Origin: Cytophagales bacterium
GTDB lineage: Bacteria; Bacteroidota; Bacteroidia; Cytophagales; Spirosomataceae
Reading direction: 5' to 3'
Assembly (NCBI GenBank): GCA_013298865.1
Contig: JAAFJL010000010.1
Span: 1 to 55,446, forward strand
DNA length: 55,446 nucleotides
The position numbers were made by a program, and so were the translations under genes. Positions 24,273-31,429 of the stretch are shown piece after piece. Numbering within the stretch: position 1 is the stretch's first letter; each line of letters starts with the position of its first letter. The notes under the pieces were generated by a model. That model did no database searches. It worked only from the letters and a program-made list of their open reading frames with translations, and had not been told where the DNA came from.

Positions 24273-24842
24273 TTATCCCCTTTTACTCAACATTTCTCTC
24301 AGATTTAACCTTGCCCTTGCCAAATTCGACTTGGAAGTGCCTTCTGAAATCCCTAACATTTTCCCGATTTCTTCATGCGAATATCCGTCAATCACAAACA
24401 AATTGAAGACCGTTCGGTAGCCTGGAGAGAGTTGTTGAATCAAATCTATCAATTCCTGATAATTGATTTCTGAGTGTGCATCTGCAGAATTGTCTTTCAA
24501 ATAATGAGCATTTTCAATATCATCATGATAATAATGCTTATGATTTTGTCTGTAAAAATCCAAAGCAGTATTGACCATTACACGCCTTAACCAATTTTTG
24601 AAGGGTTTGGTTGGGTCAATGGTATCAACATGATTAAAAACTTTAATAAAACCGTCGTTGAGTATCTCCAGAGCCTCATCACGAGAGCGGGTATAACGCA
24701 AACATACGCTCATAGCATACCCATAGAACTGCCTATAAAGCAATTCTTGGCTCTTTGGGCTGCCACTCTTGCAACCTTCGAGAAGGGTTTCTAAACTATG
24801 GGTACGGTCTATGGTTACAGCCATTTTGGAGGTATCAATCAA
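24273..24842 (-). CDS. ECF RNA polymerase sigma factor
   Basis: A 189-residue sigma-70-type factor. Region 2 is ELLYRQFYGYAMSVCLRYTR with DEALEILNDGFIKVFNHVD; region 4 is LSPGYRTVFNLFVIDGYSHE followed by EIGKMLGISEGTSKSNLARA. It would direct transcription of envelope-related genes and is presumably held inactive by the protein encoded 92 nt downstream. A second ATG at codon 7 (MAVTIDRTHS) is possible. Upstream, within about 215 nt, is a 180-nt imperfect palindrome that could be part of its leader or an inserted element. No clear TAnnTTTG box was found upstream, so the promoter may be of another class. Confidence 0.93.
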   Translation of the reverse strand: MIDTSKMAVTIDRTHSLETLLEGCKSGSPKSQELLYRQFYGYAMSVCLRYTRSRDEALEILNDGFIKVFNHVDTIDPTKPFKNWLRRVMVNTALDFYRQNHKHYYHDDIENAHYLKDNSADAHSEINYQELIDLIQQLSPGYRTVFNLFVIDGYSHEEIGKMLGISEGTSKSNLARARLNLREMLSKRG

Positions 24843-24874
24843 CTTAAATACGTAATTCTGAGTAATAGGTTGCG

Positions 24875-25056
24875 TTAAGGAACGGTGAAATAATAACTTT
24901 ATAAAATTTTAGACTATGCGTCCCAGGCTTGCTATTTTAATGATAATTTTATCTACTTTTAAAGCGAGTAGCACAGCTATTTAATGAAAAAGTAGGAAAA
25001 AATAGCTTTAAAAGAGTCGCATAAAAGTTATAAGTTATTGTTTTACCGTTCCTAAA
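24875..25056. repeat. 180-nt imperfect palindrome in a 305-nt gap (MITE-like or structured leader)
   Basis: The gap 24843-25147 holds this element and the gdhA terminator. The ends pair over about 29 bp: AAGGAACGGT near 24877 with ACCGTTCCTA near 25045, extending inward through AATAACTT. Further nested pairs are TATGCG/CGCATA, CTTTTAAAGC/GCTTTAAAAG and AGCTATTT/AAATAGCT, so nearly the whole stretch can fold on itself. It could be a decayed miniature inverted-repeat element or the leader RNA of the sigma gene. No coding potential is seen. Confidence 0.6.
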
Positions 25057-25084
25057 GTACTATTTTTTTGAGATTCCTCAAAAG

Positions 25085-25131
25085 CAAGAGAGCCATTTCA
25101 CTTAATTAAATTAAGCAAAATGGCTCTCTTG
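25085..25131 (-). terminator. Long hairpin terminator after gdhA
   Basis: CAAGAGAGCCATTT (25085-25098) pairs with AAATGGCTCTCTTG (25118-25131), and CTTAAT/ATTAAG pairs inside. It begins 17 nt after the gdhA stop on the minus strand. The stem is strong but no immediate T run follows. Confidence 0.7.
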
Positions 25132-25147
25132 TAAATGATTGAGTCTA

Positions 25148-26425
25148 TTAGTATCCTCCTCTGAATTTATAAGTATCTGCTACTTTTTTGATGGCTACCA
25201 TATAGGCGGCTATACGCATGGGTACGTTGAATTCTTGGGAAGTCATGAAAACTTTATCGAAGGCATCTTTCATGATTCTGTCTGAACGACGGTTGATTCT
25301 GTCTAAGTTCCATTTGTAACCCATGCGGTTTTGTACCCATTCAAAATAAGAAACAGTCACGCCTCCTGCATTTGCCAAAATATCGGGGACTACCAGAATT
25401 CCTTTTTCATTAATAATATCATCTGCCGATGCTGACGTTGGTCCGTTTGCTCCTTCAACAATCATTTTTGCCTGAATATTTGGGGCATTGTCATGCGTAA
25501 TTACGTCTTCTTTTGCGGCTGGTACAAGCACATCTACTGCCAAAGTCAGGAGTGCTTCGTTAGAAATTTTTTCTGCTCCAGAGAAACCTTCCAATGTACC
25601 TTTATTGGCATCTCTATACTTGATAGCTGCCTCAATATCTATGCCTTTATCGTTGAAATACGCTCCAGAAATATCAGAAACTGCTCGTATGTTTACGCCT
25701 CTTTCGTGCAGTAAAATCGCTGCATAAGAACCTACATTCCCAAAACCTTGTACGGCGGCATTTGCTTTGTAAGGGTTGATTTTTAGTTTTTCCATACCTG
25801 CCAAAGCTGAGGTCATTACGCCACGCCCTGTTGCTTCGGTTCTTCCTAATGAACCACCCAAAACCAAGGGCTTTCCAGTTACTACTGCATTGACAGTCAT
25901 ACCTTTAGCTTTAGAATATTCGTCCATTAACCAAGCCATTTCTCTTGGACCTGTTCCCATATCTGGGGCAGGAATATCTTTGTCTGGACCAAAAACATCT
26001 AACATTGCTACGGTGTAGGCACGCATTAGTCGCTCCATTTCACCTGCCGACATTTCTCTTGGATTGCAGGCAATTCCACCTTTTGCTCCACCGTACGGAA
26101 TATCTACAACGGCACATTTCCAAGTCATCCAAGCTGCCAATGCCCGAACTTCGTCGAGGTTAACGTCTGGGTCAAAACGGATGCCACCTTTGCCTGGTCC
26201 TAAAATGTTGGAATGCAAAACTCGATGTCCTTCAAAAACTTTGATTCTTCCGTCGTCCATCGTGATGGGTAGTCCCACAGTCACTTGCCGAGCAGGAACT
26301 TTCAGGATATAATACATTTCGTCTGAAATCCCGAGCAATTCAACAGCTTTGTCGAATCTTTGCATCATGGATTCAAGCGGATTTTCTTTGTCCTTAATCG
26401 GAGCAGGTTCAATATAATGTGCCAT
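25148..26425 (-). CDS. gdhA: Glutamate dehydrogenase (Glu/Leu/Phe/Val dehydrogenase family)
   Basis: A 425-residue cytoplasmic enzyme interconverting glutamate and 2-oxoglutarate plus ammonia. The N-terminal catalytic domain contains GPGKGGIRFDPDVNLDEVRA (Lys79) and VVDIPYGGAKGGI with Lys115, the position of the catalytic lysine. The coenzyme domain contains AVQGFGNVGSYAA. NANGPTSAS-like loops (VEGANGPTSASADD) and VVPDILANAGGVTVSYFEW complete the family signature. Length suits the hexameric bacterial or archaeal type of 410-430 residues. NAD versus NADP preference cannot be read safely. The gene is monocistronic; the upstream gap carries an inverted repeat containing a promoter-like box. Confidence 0.93.
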   Translation of the reverse strand: MAHYIEPAPIKDKENPLESMMQRFDKAVELLGISDEMYYILKVPARQVTVGLPITMDDGRIKVFEGHRVLHSNILGPGKGGIRFDPDVNLDEVRALAAWMTWKCAVVDIPYGGAKGGIACNPREMSAGEMERLMRAYTVAMLDVFGPDKDIPAPDMGTGPREMAWLMDEYSKAKGMTVNAVVTGKPLVLGGSLGRTEATGRGVMTSALAGMEKLKINPYKANAAVQGFGNVGSYAAILLHERGVNIRAVSDISGAYFNDKGIDIEAAIKYRDANKGTLEGFSGAEKISNEALLTLAVDVLVPAAKEDVITHDNAPNIQAKMIVEGANGPTSASADDIINEKGILVVPDILANAGGVTVSYFEWVQNRMGYKWNLDRINRRSDRIMKDAFDKVFMTSQEFNVPMRIAAYMVAIKKVADTYKFRGGY

Positions 26426-26482
26426 TTAAAAAAGTAAATTTTGGGGTACACGGTGAAGGCGAACGGGACACGGCGAAGGGTA

Positions 26483-26490
26483 CAAAGTTA
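26483..26490 (-). promoter_or_regulatory. Candidate -7 box for gdhA inside the inverted repeat
   Basis: Reads TAACTTTG on the minus strand, a full TAnnTTTG match about 58 nt before the gdhA ATG. No -33 TTTG at the usual spacing was found, so support is partial. Confidence 0.3.
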
Positions 26491-26780
26491 TTTTCAAACT
26501 TTATCTTGTACCATTGACCGTGTTCCGTGTACCTACAAACCTGTCCAAAGTTGCATATCCTAAACGACAAAATCAAGCCTTTAATATTTAGGTATAAATA
26601 CTTGATTTTGGGTGTGAAAGCATAAGTTTGAACTAAAATTGCTATTCCCTTCATAACTTTGTGGTAAAAAGTTGATTTTGCCAAATAAGTAATGGTGTAA
26701 AGGCAGTTTTACAGAATTGTTAAATTTTAGAAAAATTTTATTTTTTCTTGAAATACTTCAATATTTGGAAATGGAAGCGT

Positions 26781-26788
26781 TATATTTG
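26781..26788 (+). promoter_or_regulatory. Candidate -7 box for the DksA-like gene
   Basis: TATATTTG matches TAnnTTTG about 100 nt before the ATG at 26890. The nearest upstream TTTG (26764-26767) is only 13 nt away, closer than the usual 19-21 nt. Confidence 0.35.
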
Positions 26789-26889
26789 TGCGTTTTTTCA
26801 TAAGAACTAACAGATTTTATTTTAGCCGCTACTCAAAATAAATCATTTTTAACCCCAAAAATTAACCCCAATAAATCCTATTATCCTTT

Positions 26890-27288
26890 ATGAGTAGTAC
26901 AGTAATGACCGAAGAAAGAACCCGTTATTCATCAGAAGAATTAAAGGAGTTCGAAGTTTTAATTTCAAAAAAGGTAGAAGAAACTCGTGCCGAATTGAAT
27001 TACATCCGTGAAGCACTTCACAAACGCAATGACCCTGGTACAGATACAACCTCTGGAAGTTCAAAACCAATGGAAGATGGTGCTGATTCATCCGAAAGAG
27101 AAAGTATGACTCAGTTGGCGGTGCGTCTGCAAAAGTTTTGTACTCAGTTGGACAATGCCCTTATCCGCATCAAAAATGGTACTTACGGTGTTTGTATCGA
27201 GACGGGTAAACTGATACCAAAAGAAAGATTACGTGCTGTGCCTCACACACAACAAACAATTGAGGCAAAATTGATGAAACAAAGATAA
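26890..27288 (+). CDS. TraR/DksA-family protein lacking most zinc ligands
   Basis: A 132-residue cytoplasmic protein related to DksA, which binds RNA polymerase through the secondary channel and modulates stringent-response promoters. The N-terminus is a predicted coiled coil (residues 13-95). The C-terminal part GTYGVCIETGKLIPKERLRA aligns with the zinc-finger region of DksA, but of the four Cys only Cys102 is kept; the other positions are Thr105, Thr123 and Ala126. This variant is common in Bacteroidota, and the fold is probably kept without zinc. The gene appears to be transcribed alone, ending at a terminator about 130 nt downstream. Confidence 0.85.
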   Translation: MSSTVMTEERTRYSSEELKEFEVLISKKVEETRAELNYIREALHKRNDPGTDTTSGSSKPMEDGADSSERESMTQLAVRLQKFCTQLDNALIRIKNGTYGVCIETGKLIPKERLRAVPHTQQTIEAKLMKQR

Positions 27289-27420
27289 TCTACTGTTAAT
27301 CAGATAGTTATTTCTAAAAAAGTTTCATGGGTATTCTAAGAAAGCCATTCCAAAATGACCTTCCGAAAAATTATCGTCCTTATTTTCTGACAAAACGACA
27401 TACATTACTTGTAATATATA

Positions 27421-27449
27421 AAAAGCGGTTCGCCGCTTTTTTGTTTTTA
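27421..27449 (+). terminator. Rho-independent terminator with a UUCG tetraloop
   Basis: AAAAGCGG and CCGCTTTT enclose TTCG, an extra-stable tetraloop, followed by TTGTTTTT. It lies 132 nt after the DksA-like stop, and no convincing gene lies in between. Confidence 0.85.
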
Positions 27450-27516
27450 GGGGCTTTAGGAAATCCAAAAACACTAATTCATACTCGAATTTCCACAGAA
27501 AAATTCCACTTCAAAA

Positions 27517-30069
27517 ATGAAAAAATCCATCACTACTTTTTTACTAATTTTAATGGCTTTTTGGGCAAATGCTCAAGTACAAAACAGCTACTATTTGCCT
27601 CAAAATGTAACGTATGATGCCAAAATTCCTACGCCCCAACAATATTTGGGTTTTCAGGTGGGTGATTGGCATATTCAGCATGATGCTTTGGTGGGGTATA
27701 TGAAAAAAATTGCAGAACTCTCTGACCGTGTGGAGATTACAGAGTACGCTCGTACGCACGAAAACCGTTCATGTTTACTCCTCACGATTTCTTCTCCCAA
27801 AAATTTATCCAATATTGAACAAATTAAATCAGAGCATCATCGCTTGGTTGAACCTGATAAATCTGGAAATCTCAATACCGCCAAAATGCCAATTGTAGTC
27901 TGGATGGGCTACTCTGTTCACGGCAATGAAGCAAGTGGTACAAATGCTTCGATGTTGGCAGTTTATTATTTGGCGGCGGCACAAGGTGCAGGTATTGATT
28001 CTTTGTTGGATGAAGCTGTAATATTGGTTGACCCCAGAATTAACCCAGATGGTGGCGAGCGTTTTTCGTCTTGGGTGAATGCCAATAAAAGTATGAGTTT
28101 AGTCTCTGACCCTAACAATCGGGAACTCAATGAGCCTTGGCCTGGTGGGCGTTTTAATCACTATTGGTTTGATTTGAATCGTGACTGGCTTTATACGCAA
28201 CATCCTGAGAGTAAGGGGCGTATCCAAAAATACCATGAATGGAAACCCAATATTCTGACAGACCACCACGAGATGGGAACAAACTCTTCGTTCTTTTTTC
28301 AGCCTGGAATTCCTGCTCGTACGCACCCATTGACACCACGCAAAAATATTGATTTGACCGAAAAAATTGGGCTATTTCACGCTGCTGCTTTAGATAAAAT
28401 CGGGTCATTGTATTTCACGAAAGAAGGCTATGATGATTTTTATTATGGCAAAGGTTCAACTTTCCCAGATGTACAGGGTTGTATTGGAATTTTGTTTGAA
28501 CAAGCCAGTTCCAGAGGGCATTTGCAGGATTCCCAGAATGGTCCATTATCTTTTGCTTTCACAGTTCGGAATCAGGTGACGAGTACCCTTTCTACTTTGA
28601 AAGCTGCCCAAAACATGAGAAAAGAACTGCTTGATTATCAGCGAAGTTTTTATCAAGAAAAATCAACTGCCACCACAAAATCTTACGTTTTTGGGGGTGG
28701 AAATGACCGTGTGAAGGTCTGGGAGATGATTAATATTTTGAAACAGCATGAAATCGACGTTTTCCAATTATCAAAAGATGAAAATTTAGACGGTAAAACT
28801 TTCCAAAAAAATAATTCATACGTTGTGCCATTGAGCCAGCCACAATACCGTTTGATTCAAGGAATTTTTGAAAAAAGAACTACTTTCGAGGATTCTCTTT
28901 TCTATGACATTTCGGCTTGGTCAATGCCCCTTTGTTTCAATGTGCCGTATTCGGAAGTAAAAACTGCTTTAGTTTTGGGAGATAAATTGACGAAGAATGA
29001 TTTTCCGAAAGGGAAAGTTTTTGGCAAAAGTTCTTATGGATATGTCTTTGAATCAGACAGTTACTTCTCGGCAAGGGCAATTTATGAATTAGAAAAGAAA
29101 GGTTATCGTCTGAAAGTTGCGACAGAACCTTTCGTAGGCGTGGTCGAGGGTGGTACTCGTAATTTTGATTACGGAACAATCCAAATTACGGCAGGTGCAA
29201 ACCCACAAGCTAATTTTGAAAATTTAGCAACCTTACTCCAAACTTTGGCAGAACGTGACGGGCTGGAAGTTTACGGAATCCAAACAGGGCTAACACCAAT
29301 GGGTATTGATTTGGGAAGTGCCAATTTTTCTCCGATGCGGCAGCCAAAAATTCTCATGCTTTCGGGTGCGGGCGTAGAGGCAACCGATGCGGGCGAAATT
29401 TGGCATTTGTTAGATACCCGTGTGAATGTCCCCCTCACGACGGCAGACATGGCACAGGCGAACCGAATAGGTTTAGATAAATACAATACCATCATCCTTT
29501 CGAGTGGCGATTATACGAATTTACAAGAAGAAAAGATTAAATCTTGGGTACGTGCTGGTGGCGTATTAATTACCCTTGGCGATGCCGTAGAATGGGCTTC
29601 TGCAAAAGGACTTACTCCTCTGAAAACCAAGGCAATACCTGCCGATAGTGCTATGTCAAGACCGTATGTTTTGGCAGATAAATATCGTGGTGCTCAGCAA
29701 ATTGGTGGTGCAATTTTCCAAGTAAAAATTGATGCAACTCACCCACTTTTTTACGGTTATAAAGAGCCAACGCTGAGTGTTTTCAAAGACAAAAATTCAT
29801 TTTATGAAAAAGTGAAAGACCCTTATAATGTGCCAGCTATTTACACGTCTGACCCTTTGGTGAGTGGGTATATTTCGACAAAAAATCAAAAATTGCTAAA
29901 GAATTCGCCAGCCGTAGTTGCCACAGCGTACGGAGGAGGAAAAGTAATTGCCTTGGTGGATAATCCCAATTTCAGGGCATTTTGGTACGGGACAAATAAG
30001 TTATTTTTGAATGCGATTTTCTTCGGCTCAAATATTTTGTCTAATCCAAGAGGTGGCGGAGAGGATTGA
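27517..30069 (+). CDS. Exported M14-family zinc carboxypeptidase
   Basis: An 850-residue secreted metallocarboxypeptidase with a signal peptide (MKKSITTFLLILMAFWANAQ). The first two zinc ligands are His135 and Glu138 in VHGNEASGTN; LTDHHEMG (His250/His251) supplies the third. LVDPRINPDGGERF and FDLNRDWLY support the M14 fold, extending to about residue 360. The second half (about 385-850) includes a region resembling a class I glutamine amidotransferase-like fold (RQPKILMLSGAGVEATDAG, YNTIILSSGDYTN, VRAGGVLITLGDAVEW), without an obvious catalytic Cys. It is probably involved in extracellular peptide degradation. It stands alone between a terminator and repeat-rich DNA. Confidence 0.85.
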   Translation: MKKSITTFLLILMAFWANAQVQNSYYLPQNVTYDAKIPTPQQYLGFQVGDWHIQHDALVGYMKKIAELSDRVEITEYARTHENRSCLLLTISSPKNLSNIEQIKSEHHRLVEPDKSGNLNTAKMPIVVWMGYSVHGNEASGTNASMLAVYYLAAAQGAGIDSLLDEAVILVDPRINPDGGERFSSWVNANKSMSLVSDPNNRELNEPWPGGRFNHYWFDLNRDWLYTQHPESKGRIQKYHEWKPNILTDHHEMGTNSSFFFQPGIPARTHPLTPRKNIDLTEKIGLFHAAALDKIGSLYFTKEGYDDFYYGKGSTFPDVQGCIGILFEQASSRGHLQDSQNGPLSFAFTVRNQVTSTLSTLKAAQNMRKELLDYQRSFYQEKSTATTKSYVFGGGNDRVKVWEMINILKQHEIDVFQLSKDENLDGKTFQKNNSYVVPLSQPQYRLIQGIFEKRTTFEDSLFYDISAWSMPLCFNVPYSEVKTALVLGDKLTKNDFPKGKVFGKSSYGYVFESDSYFSARAIYELEKKGYRLKVATEPFVGVVEGGTRNFDYGTIQITAGANPQANFENLATLLQTLAERDGLEVYGIQTGLTPMGIDLGSANFSPMRQPKILMLSGAGVEATDAGEIWHLLDTRVNVPLTTADMAQANRIGLDKYNTIILSSGDYTNLQEEKIKSWVRAGGVLITLGDAVEWASAKGLTPLKTKAIPADSAMSRPYVLADKYRGAQQIGGAIFQVKIDATHPLFYGYKEPTLSVFKDKNSFYEKVKDPYNVPAIYTSDPLVSGYISTKNQKLLKNSPAVVATAYGGGKVIALVDNPNFRAFWYGTNKLFLNAIFFGSNILSNPRGGGED

Positions 30070-30090
30070 GGGATTTGAAATTTATTTACG

Positions 30091-30181
30091 CTCGCCTCAA
30101 ACTCCGATTTGGGGCGAGTAATAACGGCTTTTCGTCTTTGATGCTTTAGATTGAAAAAATGCGTTGCAAACGCAACACCAG
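30091..30181. repeat. Intergenic hairpins and shared repeat block (copy 1)
   Basis: CTCGCCTCAAA pairs with TTTGGGGCGAG (30091-30118, one G-U type pair). Further on, 30161-30181 holds GCGTT-gca-AACGC followed by a short tail ending in ACCAG; 19 of its 21 bases match the block at 33645-33665. The remainder of this 295-nt gap is TA-rich and contains the promoter of the next gene. Confidence 0.55.
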
Positions 30182-30265
30182 TCCACCTCGATTTATAATT
30201 AGAGCAAATGCTTTAGTGCAAGCGTGTAAATAGCAAAATAAAAAAATAAAATAAATGTTGGCATT

Positions 30266-30298
30266 TTTGTTAAAATTATGAAAATATCAATATTTTTG
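30266..30298 (+). promoter_or_regulatory. Promoter of the M43 protease gene (TTTG-N21-TAnnTTTG)
   Basis: TTTG at 30266-30269 and TATTTTTG at 30291-30298 are 21 nt apart, a full match to the Bacteroidota -33/-7 consensus. The predicted start is about 60 nt before the ATG at 30365. Confidence 0.55.
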
Positions 30299-30364
30299 TA
30301 TATGACAATATTAAGAGTTGTTAGTGTAATCTCATTATTTTATCCAAAAACATACTAATTTAAA

Positions 30365-31360
30365 ATGAAAAAAAGTCTCCAATTAATGGCACTCGTTGCC
30401 ATATCTTATGCAATTGTATCATGTTCTGATGTTTCTTTGGACAACTCAGATAATGCTCTCAATGCTCTTAATAAATCTGCCAGAACAGCTGGTCATGATC
30501 GTGGATGTGCTTCTATGGATGTTTTAGAAGAAAATATGAAAGAAGACCCAAGTCTAAAGGGTAAAATGGATGATGTAGAAAAACATACCAAAGATTTTGA
30601 AAAGAAAATGAAAGGGAGTCGTGTAGGTGCTACGGGTACGCTTACAATTCCTGTTGTAGTGAATGTAATTTATAGTAATGCTAATGAAAATATTAGTGCT
30701 GCCCAGATTCAATCTCAAATTGATGTTTTGAATCAAGATTTTAGTGGTACAAATACTGATGCTAACTTAGTGCCAAGTGCATTTTCTTCGGTTTTTTCAA
30801 ATATGGAAATCCAATTTACCTTATCTTCTGTTGTTCGTAAAGCAAGCAATAAAACTTCTTGGGGAACAAGAGATGCCATGAAAAACTCAAAGAAAGGTGG
30901 CATAGATGCAACCACTCCGACAACAAAACTTAATCTTTGGGTTTGTAATATTGGTGGTGGTATTTTGGGTTATGCACAGTTTCCAGGAGGTAGTGCAGCA
31001 ACTGATGGGGTTGTAATTGGACCACAATATTTTGGAAATACAGGTTACGTATCTGCTCCTTATAACAAAGGTAGAACGGCTACTCATGAGGTTGGTCACT
31101 GGTTAAATTTACGCCATATTTGGGGTGATGCTTCTTGTGGAAATGACCAAGTTTCTGATACGCCAACTCAGCAAACTGCCAATTATGGTTGCCCAGCTTT
31201 TCCTCGTGTAACTTGTAGCAATGGACCAAACGGGGATATGTTCATGAACTACATGGATTATACGGATGATGCCTGTATGTATATGTTTTCGGGTGGTCAA
31301 AAAACTCGTTCAAGAGCAATTTTTGCATTAGGTGGCTCAAGAGCAAGTTTCAATCCATAG
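30365..31360 (+). CDS. M43-family (pappalysin/cytophagalysin-like) metalloprotease lipoprotein
   Basis: A 331-residue secreted zinc protease. The N-terminus is a lipoprotein signal with the lipid-attachment Cys at residue 20 (SYAIVSCSD). The metzincin zinc motif is HEVGHWLNLRH at residues 241-251 (His241, Glu242, His245, His251). The Met-turn region is MNYMDYTDDACMYMF. Several Cys pairs (CGNDQ, YGCPAF, VTCSNG) match the disulphides of this family. It is monocistronic with a good promoter match, and the mature protein probably acts at the cell surface or outside the cell on proteins. There is no T9SS C-terminal domain; it ends just after the catalytic domain. Confidence 0.92.
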   Translation: MKKSLQLMALVAISYAIVSCSDVSLDNSDNALNALNKSARTAGHDRGCASMDVLEENMKEDPSLKGKMDDVEKHTKDFEKKMKGSRVGATGTLTIPVVVNVIYSNANENISAAQIQSQIDVLNQDFSGTNTDANLVPSAFSSVFSNMEIQFTLSSVVRKASNKTSWGTRDAMKNSKKGGIDATTPTTKLNLWVCNIGGGILGYAQFPGGSAATDGVVIGPQYFGNTGYVSAPYNKGRTATHEVGHWLNLRHIWGDASCGNDQVSDTPTQQTANYGCPAFPRVTCSNGPNGDMFMNYMDYTDDACMYMFSGGQKTRSRAIFALGGSRASFNP

Positions 31361-31369
31361 GTTTTCTGA

Positions 31370-31403
31370 TTCTACTATGGCATTTTAAATTGCCATAGTA
31401 GAA
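31370..31403. terminator. Bidirectional hairpin between convergent genes
   Basis: TTCTACTATGGCA and TGCCATAGTAGAA form a perfect 13-bp stem with an 8-nt loop between the ends of the M43 gene and the esterase gene. U tracts are weak on both sides. Confidence 0.7.
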
Positions 31404-31429
31404 TTAACTATTTTCAAAACAATTGTCTT

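Larger units (their letters stand above)
26426..26889. other. 464-nt divergent intergenic region with inverted repeat
   Basis: Between gdhA (-) and the DksA-like gene (+). The part near gdhA (26445-26533) is an imperfect inverted repeat: GGTACACGG with CCGTGTACC at the ends and GGTACAA/TTGTACC inside, with degenerate repeats of ACGG in between. The middle, to about 26700, holds no recognised element. The right end holds a promoter-like box (26781-26788). No gene is supported. Confidence 0.5.

Noticed and set aside
26890-27288. Loss of zinc ligands in the DksA-like protein as a novelty
   Set aside because: As far as I recall, this form is usual in Bacteroidota, so it is noted in the annotation but not as a finding.
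27327-27617. A 96-codon frame between the DksA-like gene and the M14 peptidase gene
   Set aside because: It runs through the UUCG terminator and into the start of the peptidase gene in another frame, and the product shows no family features.
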